This document shows, one piece after another, positions 21,890-35,019 of a stretch of 64,000 nt of DNA. The stretch is taken from contig JBOZIK010000001.1 of assembly GCA_051453625.1 (NCBI GenBank), positions 223,327,221 to 223,391,220 on the forward strand. Reading direction: 5' to 3'. Under the pieces are notes generated by a model. The model was given only the letters and a program-made list of their open reading frames with translations. It did no database searches and was not told where the DNA came from. Made by a program: the position numbers and the translations under genes. Numbering within the stretch: the first letter of the stretch is position 1; each line of letters opens with the position of its first letter. This DNA is from Welwitschia mirabilis. Its lineage: Eukaryota > Gnetophyta > Gnetopsida > Welwitschiales.

Positions 21890-22690
21890 TCCACTTAGAG
21901 ATATTTTTTCCAAGACTTTTGTATCTTTAAATCATTAAAAAAAATCAATTCATTATGTTCAAAATTTTTGTTAATTATAAGTTTATCATGGAATATTTTT
22001 GTTCTTTATTTTTAGATATAATGGCTTTCATAATCTTTATCTCTAGTTTCTTCTAATTTACTTAGGTTAAAATTTTTAAATTCTAAAGCTTCATTATAAT
22101 TAAGTTGTTTAATAATCTATAAATATTTATGTTCTATTTCAATAAGAAGATGATAAGGCTTTTCAAAAATAAGGTTATAAGAATACATTCTAATGACGAT
22201 TTTGTAGATTCTTTCATAATACTAAAGAGCATCATCAAGGTGGAATGATCAATTCTTTATATGTAAATTTACCTTATTTTACAAAATTATCTTCAATTAA
22301 TGATTGTTAACATTTATTTATCCATTATCTCATGGATGAGATGGATTTATAACTTGATGAAATATTCCATATCTTTTACATAAGATTATTCATAATTTTA
22401 TGTAAAACTGAGTTTCTTAATTACTAATGATAGCTTTAGAAGGGTCAAAGTAAAATAAATATAAAATTAATAATCACTCTAACATCATCTATTCTAGTTG
22501 AAATAGTTTCACATCACTTATTGACATAATCAATACAAAAAAAGTTGATTTTATAGAATAATATTTGTTTTTATTTTTCTAGTGTATTACTTTATAGATT
22601 ATCTAGGATTTATAAGTAAGATGTCCTTGAGCTTTAACATAGAAAATTTTCATTTTCATGGGTGTAGGTCTTGAGGCCATGACTCAGTCT
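21890..22690 (-). pseudogene. Ty3-gypsy integrase remnant
   Basis: Read on the minus strand the core gives IDYVNK-CETISTRIDDVRVI (family pattern VDYVSKWVEAxxTRTNDAKVV), then KIMNNLM-KIWNI. After that come HLDDALKYYERIYK, LIFEKPYHLLIEIEHK, and finally KLEETRDKDYES and TKIFHDKLI. The family pattern there is RLDDALWAYRTAYKTPIGMSP, VYGKACHLPVEIEHKA and KTKxFHDKHI. Integrase inserts the element's cDNA into host DNA. This order and wording are typical of Athila/Tat-like plant gypsy elements. Many stops make it non-functional. Confidence 0.75.
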
Positions 22691-22699
22691 AAACATAGG

Positions 22700-25600
22700 A
22701 TTGAGAATGCTATGAGGGAATAAGTGGAGACTATCTTTTCTATAAATGAGATAAGAAAGATCTTACATGTTTGATATTTTTTAATCACTTTTTAGTATGT
22801 TAAAAACTATTTAGATATTCTAATATCAATTAAAGAAAGAATGTAGTAGATTCTATAATGATGCAAATAGTTTTCCTATTTGGCATTTTTTTTGAAGGAA
22901 TAAAGGTTATATTTTCTCAAATTATAAAGATTTTGATGGATGAAAATGTAAATGGTTAATGTTGAATAAGATGAGTTTTGATTTATGGTATATAATATTT
23001 CTTATTTTTACTATTATGGTTTTTTATTTGATGAAAATTAGAAAAAATGATGTGACTTTTATTAAAGTGCATAGGTTTATTAGGATTAAATTCTATGTCA
23101 TTATCTTTGATCCATTAGTATAATTTTAGGATTCTAATGATAGTATTTGATAAAAACTAAACAACGAGATGGTAATGAAATAAAGTATAGAATGAATCAC
23201 ATGTGAAATTACAAGAGGAATTATATAATCTAGGGTAGTACATTCAAAAATGATTTGACCTTAATAACATTTAATCACTTAGAATTTGTGGGATTTTAGA
23301 GGATAAAGCACTTCAAGTTCTGCTGTTATAGTGCTTTCAGATGGTAAAACCAAGTGCAAAATGTAGGATAGATTAAGAGAAAAATATTAATTACTTCAAA
23401 TAACTAGGTATTTTGAATTGTCTAGGTATACTACATCAAATACATAAAGGATCCTCACTTCCATTCCAAAATGAAATTTATGAACTAAAATGTGAAGGAC
23501 TATAATAACCCCTCATGTCAAGACACCATTAGAAAGTACTAGTGTTCTAATAAAGTAAATATTATATGCCTTTAAGAGATGAAAATAAATGTATAACATT
23601 GAATCATATTAGTCACAAATATTTTTTATGATGCAGCATTTATATTTCAGGAAACTTTTAGATGATCATGGGGTTCATGAATTATTTGGTTCCTAGAGAT
23701 AGCAGTTAATCTGATCTGATACAATAAAATATTATAGTGATAAAGATCAAGAGTAAATGGATTTTAATTAACATATATGCCTCTATTACAAGATGATACA
23801 AAGTGGAGTTCTAGAATGATCTTCTAAACTAAATTACAAATCTTTAGTAATCTTACTATATTGTGTGAGACTTTAATGTTTTACTCAGTATGCAAGAAAA
23901 GATAGATGAAAATCCTAATAGAAATGTTGATAATATAAAATTTAAAATTTACAAAGGATTTTATAAGTTTAGGATTAACTAATTTATTACTTGCCTAAGG
24001 TAAGTACACATGGACCAATCTTTATAAAGGGCTAAAACACATTTTTTGAAAGGTACATTATTGTGCATCTTTAAAGTAATTTGCTTTTAACTTTAATAAA
24101 CTAATATAAGGTGATCTAGATTATTCCTTCTTGTATATTATAGCTATGGAAGGCTTGGGTTCACACTTAAAACACTTTAAATCCATAGTAAAAATTAAAT
24201 GTATTATTCTAGAATGTGTTGTAATTCTTTCATCTACTTGCAATTGGTGGATGACATTGTTTGTTTCTTCCATGATAGAAAATAATATGTGTAAAGTTTT
24301 AACAAGGCTTTATCAAAGTTTTATTTATCTCTGAGTTAATAACTAATCTTACAAAGAATAAGCGTTTTTAATTTTAGGGTCAATAATAATTTACTATCAT
24401 AATATAGTCAACTTTTGAGCTATCAATTGAGCTTTATTACTACTCTCTACTAAGTATGTTAACCTTCATTATAGATTAAGAAATGATTTATGTTAGATAA
24501 TCGACCATAAAGTTACTAAAAAGATTAATGGATGAAAATCTAAAATTATTTTATAAGAAGAATAGATTACAACTAATTAGATCTATCCTCTAATACCTTT
24601 CATGCTTCAAAGCCCTCAATATTAGTTTGTAGGAGATTTTAAAAAGTAATGTACATTTCTTAGTCAAAACATCTAAGTAAATTAATACTATATGAGATGG
24701 TATGATACACACAAACCCTAAGATAAAGAAGGATGAAAACTTTGACATCTTAATAACATTGATATTTCACTACTTGGTAAAATCACTTAGCAACTTTACC
24801 CTTTTAGTTTACCTTAGATTCAAGTCATGAAGACTAAGTACTTGTATGAACCATTAAATTTCATCAATTCTTATTTGACTATCAAACACTTTTCTATTTG
24901 GAGAAGCATACTCTAAAAATTGATTTTCTCATTATGTTTCTTATGATAGGGATTCTTGGAAGTTAAGTAGCTAATGTAACTATGAATTAAAGATGGCATA
25001 TGAGACCTCCATCCATCAATGAAATTAAAGAATCTAGTTAAATATTGAAGCTTAAATTGTTTTTGATAAAGTTATTTATGATGAAGTTACTAATGGAGGT
25101 TCTTCTTCATGAGAAAGATATTATGAATACTAATAGTTGTACTTTTTATAAAAATCATCTCTAAACAATTAACCAGTTATTCTAGGACTATTAATTCACA
25201 TGCATGATTTGGTGCTTCTTTTAAAAGGTGTCAAAGCATTCAAAATCTTTAAGAACCTGTATAGAATATTTCATAAACCAAGGGAAAGTATGAGAGTCTT
25301 TTATAGAAAAAATAAGTTTTTATGTGTCCTTCCTTGATGTATTTGGTTTGCTATTTGGATTAAGTAAAATTGTATAATTTTCCAATTAAAATAGCACTTT
25401 ACAAAGTCAATTTAGATTGGTTCACTTGCAATATAAAGGATTCTTATAGGGTTATCATAAGAAATTCTATTATAATGATGAATTTAAAATACAATCTAAA
25501 TGAGAAAAGAAGTAAACCACTTTATGATGCTACTATAAGTGAAAAATAAGGGTATGAATGCAACTCAAATTACATGAGTTTAGAAAAAAATTCTAACTAA

Positions 25601-26383
25601 GATTGATATTTACTAGCCTAATATTGAAAAGGCCACCTTTCATACTTGTATGTGGGATTTAGTTTTTCTTGATATGAATATTGCTTGTGTAATTTCTATG
25701 ATTTCTATCACTAGGTAGTGGGTTATGACCTTCATTCCCTTAATAAGGATCATGAAACAACCCTTAAAAATTATGTTTTATTACTTTCTATTATTGATTT
25801 AATCTCCCTTATTTGTTTAATATTATTGTTTTCTATTATTATTAGCAATCCAGTGCACTTTTACACTTTTTATTAAGTTGTTACTTATTGCTATTTATGT
25901 TATTTATTGGATTTTTACTCCATTTTAAGGTGTGGTTTTTATCATTACCATATCACTAAACTATTATTTCTTATAACTAGAATTATTAGATGCTCTTGAG
26001 TGAAATAATAATACTTTCTACTATAGTATGTGGATGATTGCAATGGGACCCTTTACATGTTATCAATAGATCTAGTGAGAGTATTGTATAACTTATTTAA
26101 TTATGCATTCCACACCATCCAAAAATTCTATGCATTGTATTTAGTAAAGACAAGAAATTAGAAAGCATAATAATACTTAAGAAAGAGATATTACAAACCA
26201 TTTCAAAAGAAGTTATACAAAAATAAGAGAAACAACAATGAAACTAAATAAATAGTACAAGTCACTACTAAAATCTAGCTAGTTATTATCCAACTAGTTT
26301 TAAATCATATACCACATTACATCAATTATGAATCATTATACTTCAAAAAGAAACAACACATAAATTCAAAATAAAAAACAAAA
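22700..26383. other. Decayed AT-rich DNA, probably remaining gypsy sequence
   Basis: No domain could be placed with confidence. By position it should hold the reverse transcriptase/RNase H part of the minus-strand gypsy element whose integrase lies at 21.9-22.7 kb, but similarity has eroded. A 67-codon plus-strand open frame at 24131-24334 is not recognised. Confidence 0.35.
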
Positions 26384-26483
26384 NNNNNNNNNNNNNNNNN
26401 NNNNNNNNNNNNNNNNNNNNNNNNNNNNNNNNNNNNNNNNNNNNNNNNNNNNNNNNNNNNNNNNNNNNNNNNNNNNNNNNNNN
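26384..26483. other. Assembly gap (100 N) with repeated edges
   Basis: AATAAAAAACAAAA occurs immediately before and immediately after the gap. Confidence 0.9.
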
Positions 26484-26876
26484 AATAAAAAACAAAATAT
26501 ATTATTAATTCAAGTATCTGAAATACATAACTAACATTAAGAGCTTAGATATAAGGTTCTCACCCCAACTAAAAAGCTGAGGAAAGGGATCTAGTTACAA
26601 GTCTCTCCCAATGGCTTCTTATTCTTGACACTTCTATCACATCATCTAAGCAATGAAAAGGCTAACCTTAGCAAGTAAAAATATTGTTATTAAATATATT
26701 AATAATAAGTTAGAAACTTAAGAGAGTTGATTATGTAAGAATCATTACTGTTACTATTTACATAGTTGGGTGATTAAAAGTAGTGATACTTTTAATTTGC
26801 AACAAAATAAGGCATCACTAGATGATATCACTAGGTAATAATACATGGTAATATTTTTTGTATATAATAGAAGAAA

Positions 26877-27104
26877 TCATCACCAAATGGTTGCCCCATT
26901 GATTTAATGTGGTGATGAATTTGGCTATTCTATATTATCACTGTATCATTGCCCTAGCAATGAATGTGGAGATGCATTTACTATTCTATATTATCGCTAG
27001 ATCATCATTCCAGTGATGAAATGTGGTAATGATCTTGGATATAAGATCATCACTAGATTATGTGTTACATGATGATGTTACATCTAAGTGATAATGATTT
27101 TGTC
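26877..27104. repeat. Four-copy degenerate tandem repeat with ATCATCACTAG motif
   Basis: Units of about 52-60 bp begin ATCATCACC / ATCACTGTATC / ATCGCTAGATC / ATCATCACTAG and contain AATGTGG(T/A)GATG and ttggctattctatatt-like tails. Starts are near 26877, 26937, 26993 and 27045. GATGAT/ATCATC pairs make it rich in small inverted repeats. CATCACTAG-like words also occur just upstream, from about 26815. Confidence 0.6.
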
Positions 27105-27300
27105 CATTCTTCTAATCTTTAGTCAAATCTACTTTTATGTACTTCTCATTATCTTGTGAGGTCCTTAAACCCTTATATATGCTCAATTTTCTATGATTAG
27201 TATATCACATAGTTCTCATTTTGAGTTTTATCATAGCCACTTATTGGCCCTTGGAATATCTAATAAGGTAGACTACTTGAAGATAAACAATGCCCATGGA
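27066..27300. repeat. Dispersed repeat shared with 46078-46260
   Basis: The stretch containing catctaagtgataatgat, ttgtccattctt, tcttgtgaggtcctt and ctcattttgag is repeated at 46078-46260 in the same orientation and order. It probably belongs to one old retroelement family. Confidence 0.55.
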
Positions 27301-29170
27301 ATAATATTACAACAATAAAGTAGTAAAAGTTCATACATGTATTAGTGTAAACCATGTATTAAAAAAATACAAAAAGAGCACAAAAATACATTAAAAATGA
27401 AGGGGCATGAAATAAGAGTGAATAATAAGAAAGATCCCTTAAAGAAGATGTACAAATGCAAATTCTTTTCCTTCTTTTCCTATAGCTAGTTTGGATCTAT
27501 CCAAATCATATAGTTTAATTGTTAAAGTATCAAGTTTCTCAATAATGTGGGCCAATTATTAGATCATTTCTACCTGTGTCACTAGATGGTAACTAGTAGT
27601 AATAACTTAAGAACTTATAAAGATTAATAACTTTAAGTAATAATGCACACCACTCTATATTTCGATGAGATTGACTATGAAATAAAATGAGTTAAGTGAT
27701 GATTATGCTAAAAACAAGACCCCCTATCTAAGAAATTAACCAAACTTTAAAAAAAAAAGGAACTATCTATATTATAGTACTTAGTGCAACTAATTTTATT
27801 ATAAGTTTGAGGAGAAATAATAAAGGATTTCTTTCTAAGTGTTAATTAAGGTTATTCAACTTACAATGGAAGGCTTATGTAACATTTGAGGTACCTTTAG
27901 TGCTACATAGATAGCTCAAAGTCCACCACTTATTAGTTCAATATGGTTGCACTTTTTCATTGAGTCAGATTAGAAAAGTTAAAGGTTAGTTATTTTATAA
28001 GCAACAAATCTAAGGCTATCGTAAATTACATAAGTGTACTTCCTATACAAGTCAGGGTTAAAAATTATGTGCCCTAGTAAATAATACACATTATAAACTT
28101 ATTCTAGAAGTCATCCTTCTAGAGTCAAACCATACTATAAACTCCATAGATAATGTAAGTTGAAAATCCTCTTGGCATCCCTAGGACATAGGTGCTACTT
28201 GATATACATCTTAATTAGTTATTTAAAGACTATAACCATGATTGAATTCATACACACACATATAGAAAAACCATATAAGATTAATTTCAATCTATAACCG
28301 CAAGTGGATTAATTTTGAGTGGTGTGCATCTACAAAATTACTTATTACAAGGGATAAAAGTGGATTTTTTAAAGAAGAAATTAGATGAATAATGCTTTTT
28401 CATCACTTCCTTTTCTATTAAATATTTTAGGTGATCACTAATTAATCCCCTATTATAGAGGGTTTATCAAGTGTAGCTCTTCCACTAGTGTTGAATCTGA
28501 AGGAGAAAGGCATAAAGATCAGATTCAAAGTATGGCAAATCTTAAAATAAGAAAGAAAAATAACTTTATCTAAAATATCCCCTTAAACATAAGAGCCTTT
28601 AGAGCTAATATTTTAGTTGATGTATTATTTATTCAAAATTTTTATAGAATCACAATCTTATTATATTTAAAACCAAAAAACTTGAGTAGGAGAGTCCAAG
28701 TTTCATGTTTGATTTGGAAAAGAATAAAAATTGAAATATTATCAATTTAGTTCAAAAATCTCATTTTTTCTTTAAAACTTATAATATTTTAATTAAGGCT
28801 ATAAGGAAATAAAAATAAATCATCATTATTACTACAAGGTATTATATCATGAATTGAGTAGTATGAACTACTAAAAAAGCATAGTATCATCATGTAAATT
28901 ACAATGGTAGGGTGAACTATTAATGAATTAATCTCCTATAAAAGAAAGACATGAAAGGTTTATGAATTTAAAACAAAAATAAGACCCAAAAGATAGATTA
29001 ATTGTTAGAAAACCTACATGTGTTATATGGACTAGACTAAGTGTCTCTATTATGTGAGTGATTACAAATGATATTAGATTGTGATATCAAAGAATGAAAA
29101 GTGATATTTATAGAAAGTACACAAGATTTACATAGAATAACTCATAGGGAGAGAAGAGAATTTTTTCAAG
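27301..29170. other. AT-rich region without recognised gene
   Basis: No supported coding region or repeat family on either strand. Confidence 0.4.
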
Positions 29171-29179
29171 TATTTTTGT

Positions 29180-29700
29180 AAAATCAAATAACACCATTAT
29201 ATCTTAAAGCCTCATTCTTATTTGAAGAGCTAACAGTATTCTAAAGTGTTTTCTTAATTTTCCTATTAGCATTTCAACTTAACTATTTGATTATAGAGGA
29301 TAGGTATTGATAACATAATGGTTAATTCCAACTTCTAAGGAGGGTTTCCTTAAAAATATTATTAATAAAATGAGTTTATTAGTCACTTATAATAATTCTA
29401 AAAAAACTAAAATGAGAGAAATTATGAGACTTAACAAATAAGAAAATGATTAAGGCATAATTGATTATAGTAGGAAGGACTTATACGCACTTGATTATGT
29501 AATTAATGGCTAAATAATGTATCTCTTTTTATAAGATTAAGGATCTAAATATCTACTAAATTCAATTTCCCAAAAATGAAAATTTTTATATTCTATAATA
29601 GGTTGAAGTGGTATATCTTCATTATAAGTTAAACCTTTAAACTTTTCACAAGCCTCACATTTCTTAACAAGTTTAAGATAATCATTGGATAAGGAAGTTG
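29180..29700 (-). pseudogene. Probable Ty3-gypsy integrase remnant
   Basis: The minus-strand translation holds EVGINHYVINTYPL, then SNSQVEMLIGKLRKHF after a stop. The family pattern there is a GI/HxxxTPYHPQxNGQVE stretch of retroviral-type integrases. A Lys-Cys-Glu-like zinc-binding edge is seen near 29640-29690 (LRNVRLVKSLK, family KKCxxCQ). Frameshifts and stops are frequent. This is weaker than the copy at 21.9-22.7 kb. Confidence 0.4.
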
Positions 29701-29799
29701 AGGATTATTGAACTCAAAGGAGAGGGATGAATAAGTCCCATCAACTAAAATTTAATCAACTACCTAATACTAGTCATGAAAAAAATCTTACTAATTTAC

Positions 29800-30480
29800 A
29801 TGGTTCCCCAACCTGGGTATGTCCACACAGAGGGAAGCTTTTCTTTATACCTTCAAATATTCTTAACTTACAAAATAGTGGCTTAAAAGTATCATCAACC
29901 TTACAACTAACTAAGATGTTCCTCTTAATGTAGCACTCTCTTGTCCTTAGGGATCATACAAAATCAAAGTCGACTAGTCCTTTCAAGCACTTGATCAATC
30001 ATAAAAATCACACCAATTCAAGGGTTGTCTTCAACTTTGGAATCTCCAAGTAAGAGGCCCTCGAAAGAGATATTAATAAAAATGACTTTGGACTAGAAAA
30101 TAAATGATTCAATAAATTTTGTATTCTAATAGGGTAATACAAAAACTAAAATAAGAGAATAATAAGCTTGAAAATATGTAATAAGTATTGTTTCTTGCGT
30201 TCTTCTTTAATATAGTCACCAACACAAATAAAATATCAAAGCAATAGCAGTGGATGACCATAGAATCATTAGAGGTCTTTAGCATGAGTGCCATTAAACT
30301 AAGTTCATGAGATTTTGTCTTGTGTAGCTTTAAAAATGATTTGCCAAAAAGTTCTTCAAATCTCTTTCTTTATGCTTTTAATACTTCTAAGGTAATCTAG
30401 TCTACTACCATAAGGAGATGACCATTTGAAGTAGTTTAAACATTTTCAATAGCTATAAAAATCTAGCTTCTAATGTCTAG
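29800..30480. other. Unassigned AT-rich stretch
   Basis: No gene, RNA or repeat recognised. Short open frames at 29727-29933 and 30109-30294 show no family features. Confidence 0.4.
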
Positions 30481-30499
30481 TGACTATTTTTATTTTACA

Positions 30500-30930
30500 T
30501 TTTTCTTTGGATAGACATATTTAATGTCATAAATGTCTTTCACATATATGTTTTTAATTTTGATAGATGTCTTTAAGGCACATGTCTTCAGCCAACTTTC
30601 CAAATTTTAATAAGCTTTGAATTGTTAATTCTTTGATGCTCTAGCATTGATAATTCATCATTTTCAACTTTCTTAAAGTCTTAGAAAATGAATAAACCTC
30701 TATTGTCATCTTTCTATCTTAAAATATTGCCTCTTATCTATTTTAGTTTAACATAGATGTCTTTCCTTCTAATTTGTGTTCACTTTCAGTGTAGATGTGT
30801 TCAAACCTATAGATGTCTTTACTTTGATCTAGGTTCACTTTTACTTTAGACATATTTAACCTTGTAGATGTCTTTGTCATAGACATCTTAATATATAGAT
30901 GTCTATAGTCAATTTTATTAATACTTGATG
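30500..30930 (+). repeat. Cluster of TAGATGTCTTT-like motifs
   Basis: About ten copies of TAGATGTCTTT or one- to two-base variants, spaced unevenly by 20-100 bases. The same motif occurs in the opposite orientation at 33700-34180. A candidate LTR start (TGATTATTGG after a purine-rich run, minus strand) is at 31250, so the cluster may lie inside an LTR read on the minus strand. Confidence 0.6.
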
Positions 30931-31074
30931 AATCTCTTAAGAAGATCTTACATTTGCCTTAGAAATTGATTATGCTGACTGCAATTTTTGCTTGCATTTG
31001 AGGTGTCCTATCAAATTAAGAGATATCTTTAGTACCTTATTTCCACACTGAGATACATTACATTTGATAAGTGA

Positions 31075-31174
31075 NNNNNNNNNNNNNNNNNNNNNNNNNN
31101 NNNNNNNNNNNNNNNNNNNNNNNNNNNNNNNNNNNNNNNNNNNNNNNNNNNNNNNNNNNNNNNNNNNNNNNNNN
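31075..31174. other. Assembly gap (100 N) with duplicated flanks
   Basis: The 40 bases before the gap (ending ttacatttgataagtga) recur directly after it with one substitution. Confidence 0.95.
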
Positions 31175-31507
31175 ATTACCTTATTTCCACACTGAGAGAC
31201 ATTACATTTGATAAGTGAAATAATAAAAATTGGAATTTTTCCAATAATCACCCTTTTTTGTTAATGTCAAAAACTTGGCAAATCCTATTAGTGTAATCTT
31301 TAACAGTCAAAATAAAGATAGCATAAAATCAAAAATAAACAAAATCATATTACTGTTTAGTAAAAAAATTTTATAGTATCTAATTAGATCATGACTTTAA
31401 TCAAAAGAAAAACATTTAAAAATTAAAAATGATGGTAAAAAAATCACATGACATATTTAATAAGAGATAATTAGCCTAAAGGAAAAAAAACATAAAATAA
31501 TCATGAT

Positions 31508-31607
31508 NNNNNNNNNNNNNNNNNNNNNNNNNNNNNNNNNNNNNNNNNNNNNNNNNNNNNNNNNNNNNNNNNNNNNNNNNNNNNNNNNNNNNNNNNNNNN
31601 NNNNNNN
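31508..31607. other. Assembly gap (100 N) with duplicated flanks
   Basis: About 57 bases beginning gacatatttaataagagata occur on both sides of the gap with a single difference. Confidence 0.95.
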
Positions 31608-33256
31608 GACATATTTAATAAGAGATAATTAGCATAAAGGAAAAAAAACATAAAATAATCATGATAAATGCATAGTGTAATAAATTATAGAATAATTTTT
31701 GATACAAAAATAAGGATAATCTATAAGATAATATCACGTGTGAAAAAACTCAAAAGTAAGCATCAAGAATGATGTCACTTATGAGATAATATAACCCAAG
31801 TCTCAAGTTGATTTCCTCTAAGACTCATACAAATTCCCTAATGGATTTATCATGTTCTCCCCCTTTTCAAATAGCTCAAAAAACCTAATCACTAAGAGTN
31901 NNNNNNNNNGAGTGAAGCCATTAGTATAAGGATCTCTATCCCTGCATTATCATTGTCATCATTTCTATCACATGTAGTGGAAGTCTAAATGGTATAGAAG
32001 AATGACGAAGTAGGTAAAGGAGTATAGCATTTCTATGATAACCACTATGATAACTCTTAATAGCCTAGTGAAACCTATCTTCTTATAGAAGTATATGTTT
32101 ATAGAGTGGTAAATATGCCAAAAAGACTGACAGTAGCAGTAGTATTAAAATCATATCTAAAGAATAGATCTAAACAAAGTGGAAGAGCATGAATTGGAGG
32201 TGGTAATGATGGTGGTGAAGGTGAGCAAGGCAATGAAGGAGATAAGGATTATTGTGGAGTTGGTAACGGTGAAGATGTCTAGATAGAATAATTGATAAGA
32301 TTTTTAGTGTAAAAATGATGAAATATAAGAAGCTTATCATCTAAAACATCTAAATCTACCTAGTGTTATAATGCCAAAGGTTGGTACTCCTACTAAACTT
32401 GTGCTACCTCCTCCTTTAATCCAAAGGAAACTAATTCATTGAACCTCTTAATCCTTTTTGAGTTATAATTAGTTTTTCTGGGTACTATAGGATCCTCTTT
32501 CTTTGATACCTCCTTAGAGTCTGACTAGATGGGAATCCTCATGATCTTCTAACTCCTCATTAACTGTGTCTTTACTCTTATTTTATTATAATAAGTCATT
32601 GTCACTATTAGTAATCATCTTTTCTATGACATATATACCCTTAATCATAGAGGAAAAGCTATGATACCTTATGAATTTAGACCACTAAAATGGTTTCTTA
32701 AGAGTCTGTGTACTTGTTCCCTTCCTTGGCTGAACTAGAGTACATATCTTCTCTTTAAACTTAGAGAGTGGCTTATTTGACCATATTAAATTGATCTAAG
32801 AAACTATTGGTATTGATAATTATAAGATGAATTAAATATGGATGATCCAAATTTTATCCCTTAAAAAAATAAAGTAATGATATCCATACATAGCATAAAA
32901 CCAAGGACAATATTAAAGCTCGTGAGTAAGTAGTACACAATAAACATCTTCATAGGGTTATAATAACTATAACTACCTCCTCTAATTAAAATGTTATTAA
33001 AAAAATCAAACTAAGAATAAAATCACCAGGTACCATATCCTTGTGATCAATATTTTCATAAAAACCCCATTTTATAATTATAAAAAGTAATTGTACTCAG
33101 GTGTGGTGAGATACTCTAGCTATTCTAGAATGAATGCTTGAATAGCTAAGAAACAATTGAAGCATCAATTCCTAGTAAGTTATTAGTAATTATGGGCAAC
33201 AAAGATAAAGATGTACCACTTACTTATGTCTAAAAGATATCAGTAAAGTCATCTAT

Positions 33257-33356
33257 NNNNNNNNNNNNNNNNNNNNNNNNNNNNNNNNNNNNNNNNNNNN
33301 NNNNNNNNNNNNNNNNNNNNNNNNNNNNNNNNNNNNNNNNNNNNNNNNNNNNNNNN
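33257..33356. other. Assembly gap (100 N) with duplicated flanks
   Basis: The 27 bases ctaaaagatatcagtaaagt plus catctat occur identically on both sides. Confidence 0.95.
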
Positions 33357-33699
33357 CTAAAAGATATCAGTAAAGTCATCTATCTCATGGATGTTCATAT
33401 AGATATCATGCACTAGTTGTTTTAGTATGCTTTGCTTAAGCTAAATAATCATCTCCCATCCAATGATAGAATTTTTAGTCTAAGATTTAGATCCTTTCTT
33501 TGCTAATTCATGATAAAAATGAGGCTCATACTAAGGTACCTATGGTTCATAAGTAGGATTCTTACCTCTAGTCAAGCCTGAGGCATTTCTTCTTACCATT
33601 TTTAAGTAATATAATATGCAGAAACCAAACTGCTAAGGAAAGCTAATCAAAATAATATAAAATATGCAGTTTTAAAAAAATATTCACTTGTTCTTACCT

Positions 33700-34180
33700 A
33701 TTGCGGAAACATCTTTCACAACAAAAACATCTATCTAAAGAAAACTAAGAAAAAGAGAGCTTGTAAGAATCTTGATAGAGATTCCTAAAGAGTGGAGGAG
33801 TGAAAATGAGATTTTGTGGTTCCTCTCACATTTAAAGAAGTGCTAAAAAATAGCTTTTATACATTGTTTTATTTTTACAATTACAAGGATAAAGACATCT
33901 ACTCCTTGAAAGACATCTAAAATGACAAAAATAGATGTTTAATCCCATGAAATATGTCTACCTATTAAGAATTTAACTTTTATCTGGATTTAGCAAAGAC
34001 ATCTATTACCTAAAGACATCTAAATGGAAAAAAAAAAAAGAAGGAAATATACTAATTTAAAAGACATCTATCTTGGTACCATAATAGCTGACAATCAAAG
34101 ATGTTTACATCCAAAGAGGCATTTATAGTTTAAAAGACATCTTCACAATATATGTCTACAAAGATAAAGATGTTTACCCT
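33700..34180 (-). repeat. Cluster of AAAGACATCTA-like motifs, inverted relative to 30.5-30.9 kb
   Basis: About a dozen copies of AAAGACATCTA or close variants on the plus strand (for example near 33890, 33918, 33995, 34010, 34060 and 34133), that is TAGATGTCTTT on the minus strand. The cluster stops immediately before the LTR that begins at 34186. Confidence 0.65.
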
Positions 34181-34626
34181 AATAATGAGGTAAAAATTTA
34201 CATTATGAATAATAAATTTTATGCAAGTTCAATATTAGAAACATATAATTCATAGTTAGTTTAATAAATAATAGTATTTTTGTTTTATATTTAGGCATTA
34301 CTATATAATTATAAATTAGGATTACATATTTATTATATTCTAGGACATAACCTAGTACTTCATGAAAATAATATTATTGTTTTCTAGTTCTATGTACCTA
34401 TGGAGCATAATGACAAGTGTCATAACAACTATTAATGAATAATAACAAGACAAGAAGGAAGAAAAGTGATATCATTACAATCAAATGCCACATGGAAAAT
34501 GGAAGGAAAATTTGTTTTAACTACCTTAAATTTATGCATAAAATGTGATAATGTACTTCCTTAATATAGGAGAAGCTATTATCCATTCTTATACAAGTGT
34601 CCTCCCTCTAACTACCTAAAGACTAG

Positions 34627-34634
34627 TATAAATA
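34627..34634 (+). promoter_or_regulatory. LTR TATA box
   Basis: TATAAATA in the context gactagtataaataaaacc. The same word in the same context occurs in the partner LTR at 42247. Confidence 0.55.
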
Positions 34635-34919
34635 AAACCTAAAGTTGCCAACCCACTTTGCATAATATCTAGGAATGGTAACAAGTCTTGGGATCAATTT
34701 TACAGCACTTGTCTTTAGTTTCACTATGACCTACAAAGGAAACAATATTTGTAATTAGTTTATTTATCATAGTATAAGCATTATATTTCTGAAAAGAGTA
34801 TGTTTATATTATTATTTTATTTTAGCATTTGTTGCATATTAAAAAACTAAAAAGTTATCTATTAGAATGTTGTTTTACTTTGTTTACATGCTAAAAAGCA
34901 TTGTGAACTAATATATTAC

Positions 34920-35019
34920 NNNNNNNNNNNNNNNNNNNNNNNNNNNNNNNNNNNNNNNNNNNNNNNNNNNNNNNNNNNNNNNNNNNNNNNNNNNNNNNNN
35001 NNNNNNNNNNNNNNNNNNN
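34920..35019. other. Assembly gap (100 N) with duplicated flanks
   Basis: About 76 bases, starting aaaactaaaaagttatctat and ending ctaatatattac, stand on both sides of the gap. Confidence 0.95.

Larger units (their letters stand above)
31250..33690. other. Retroelement-like interior, unclassified, with three gaps
   Basis: Two places look like the polypurine region of SIRE-type copia elements read on the minus strand (ACAAAAAAGGGTG near 31250-31270 and TTGAAAAGGGGGAGAACATG near 31855-31875). Around 32700-33600 the minus strand gives a long but heavily broken coding-like sequence (for example LSLLPIITNLLGID and NPMKMFIVYYLLTS), reminiscent of a plant transposon-associated protein. I could not identify it firmly. 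Gaps are at 31508-31607, 31900-31909 and 33257-33356. Confidence 0.35.

Noticed and set aside
30970-31251. Apparent repeated peptide (SLIKCNVSQCGNKV twice)
   Set aside because: The repetition comes from the duplicated flanks of an assembly gap, not from a real repeat protein.
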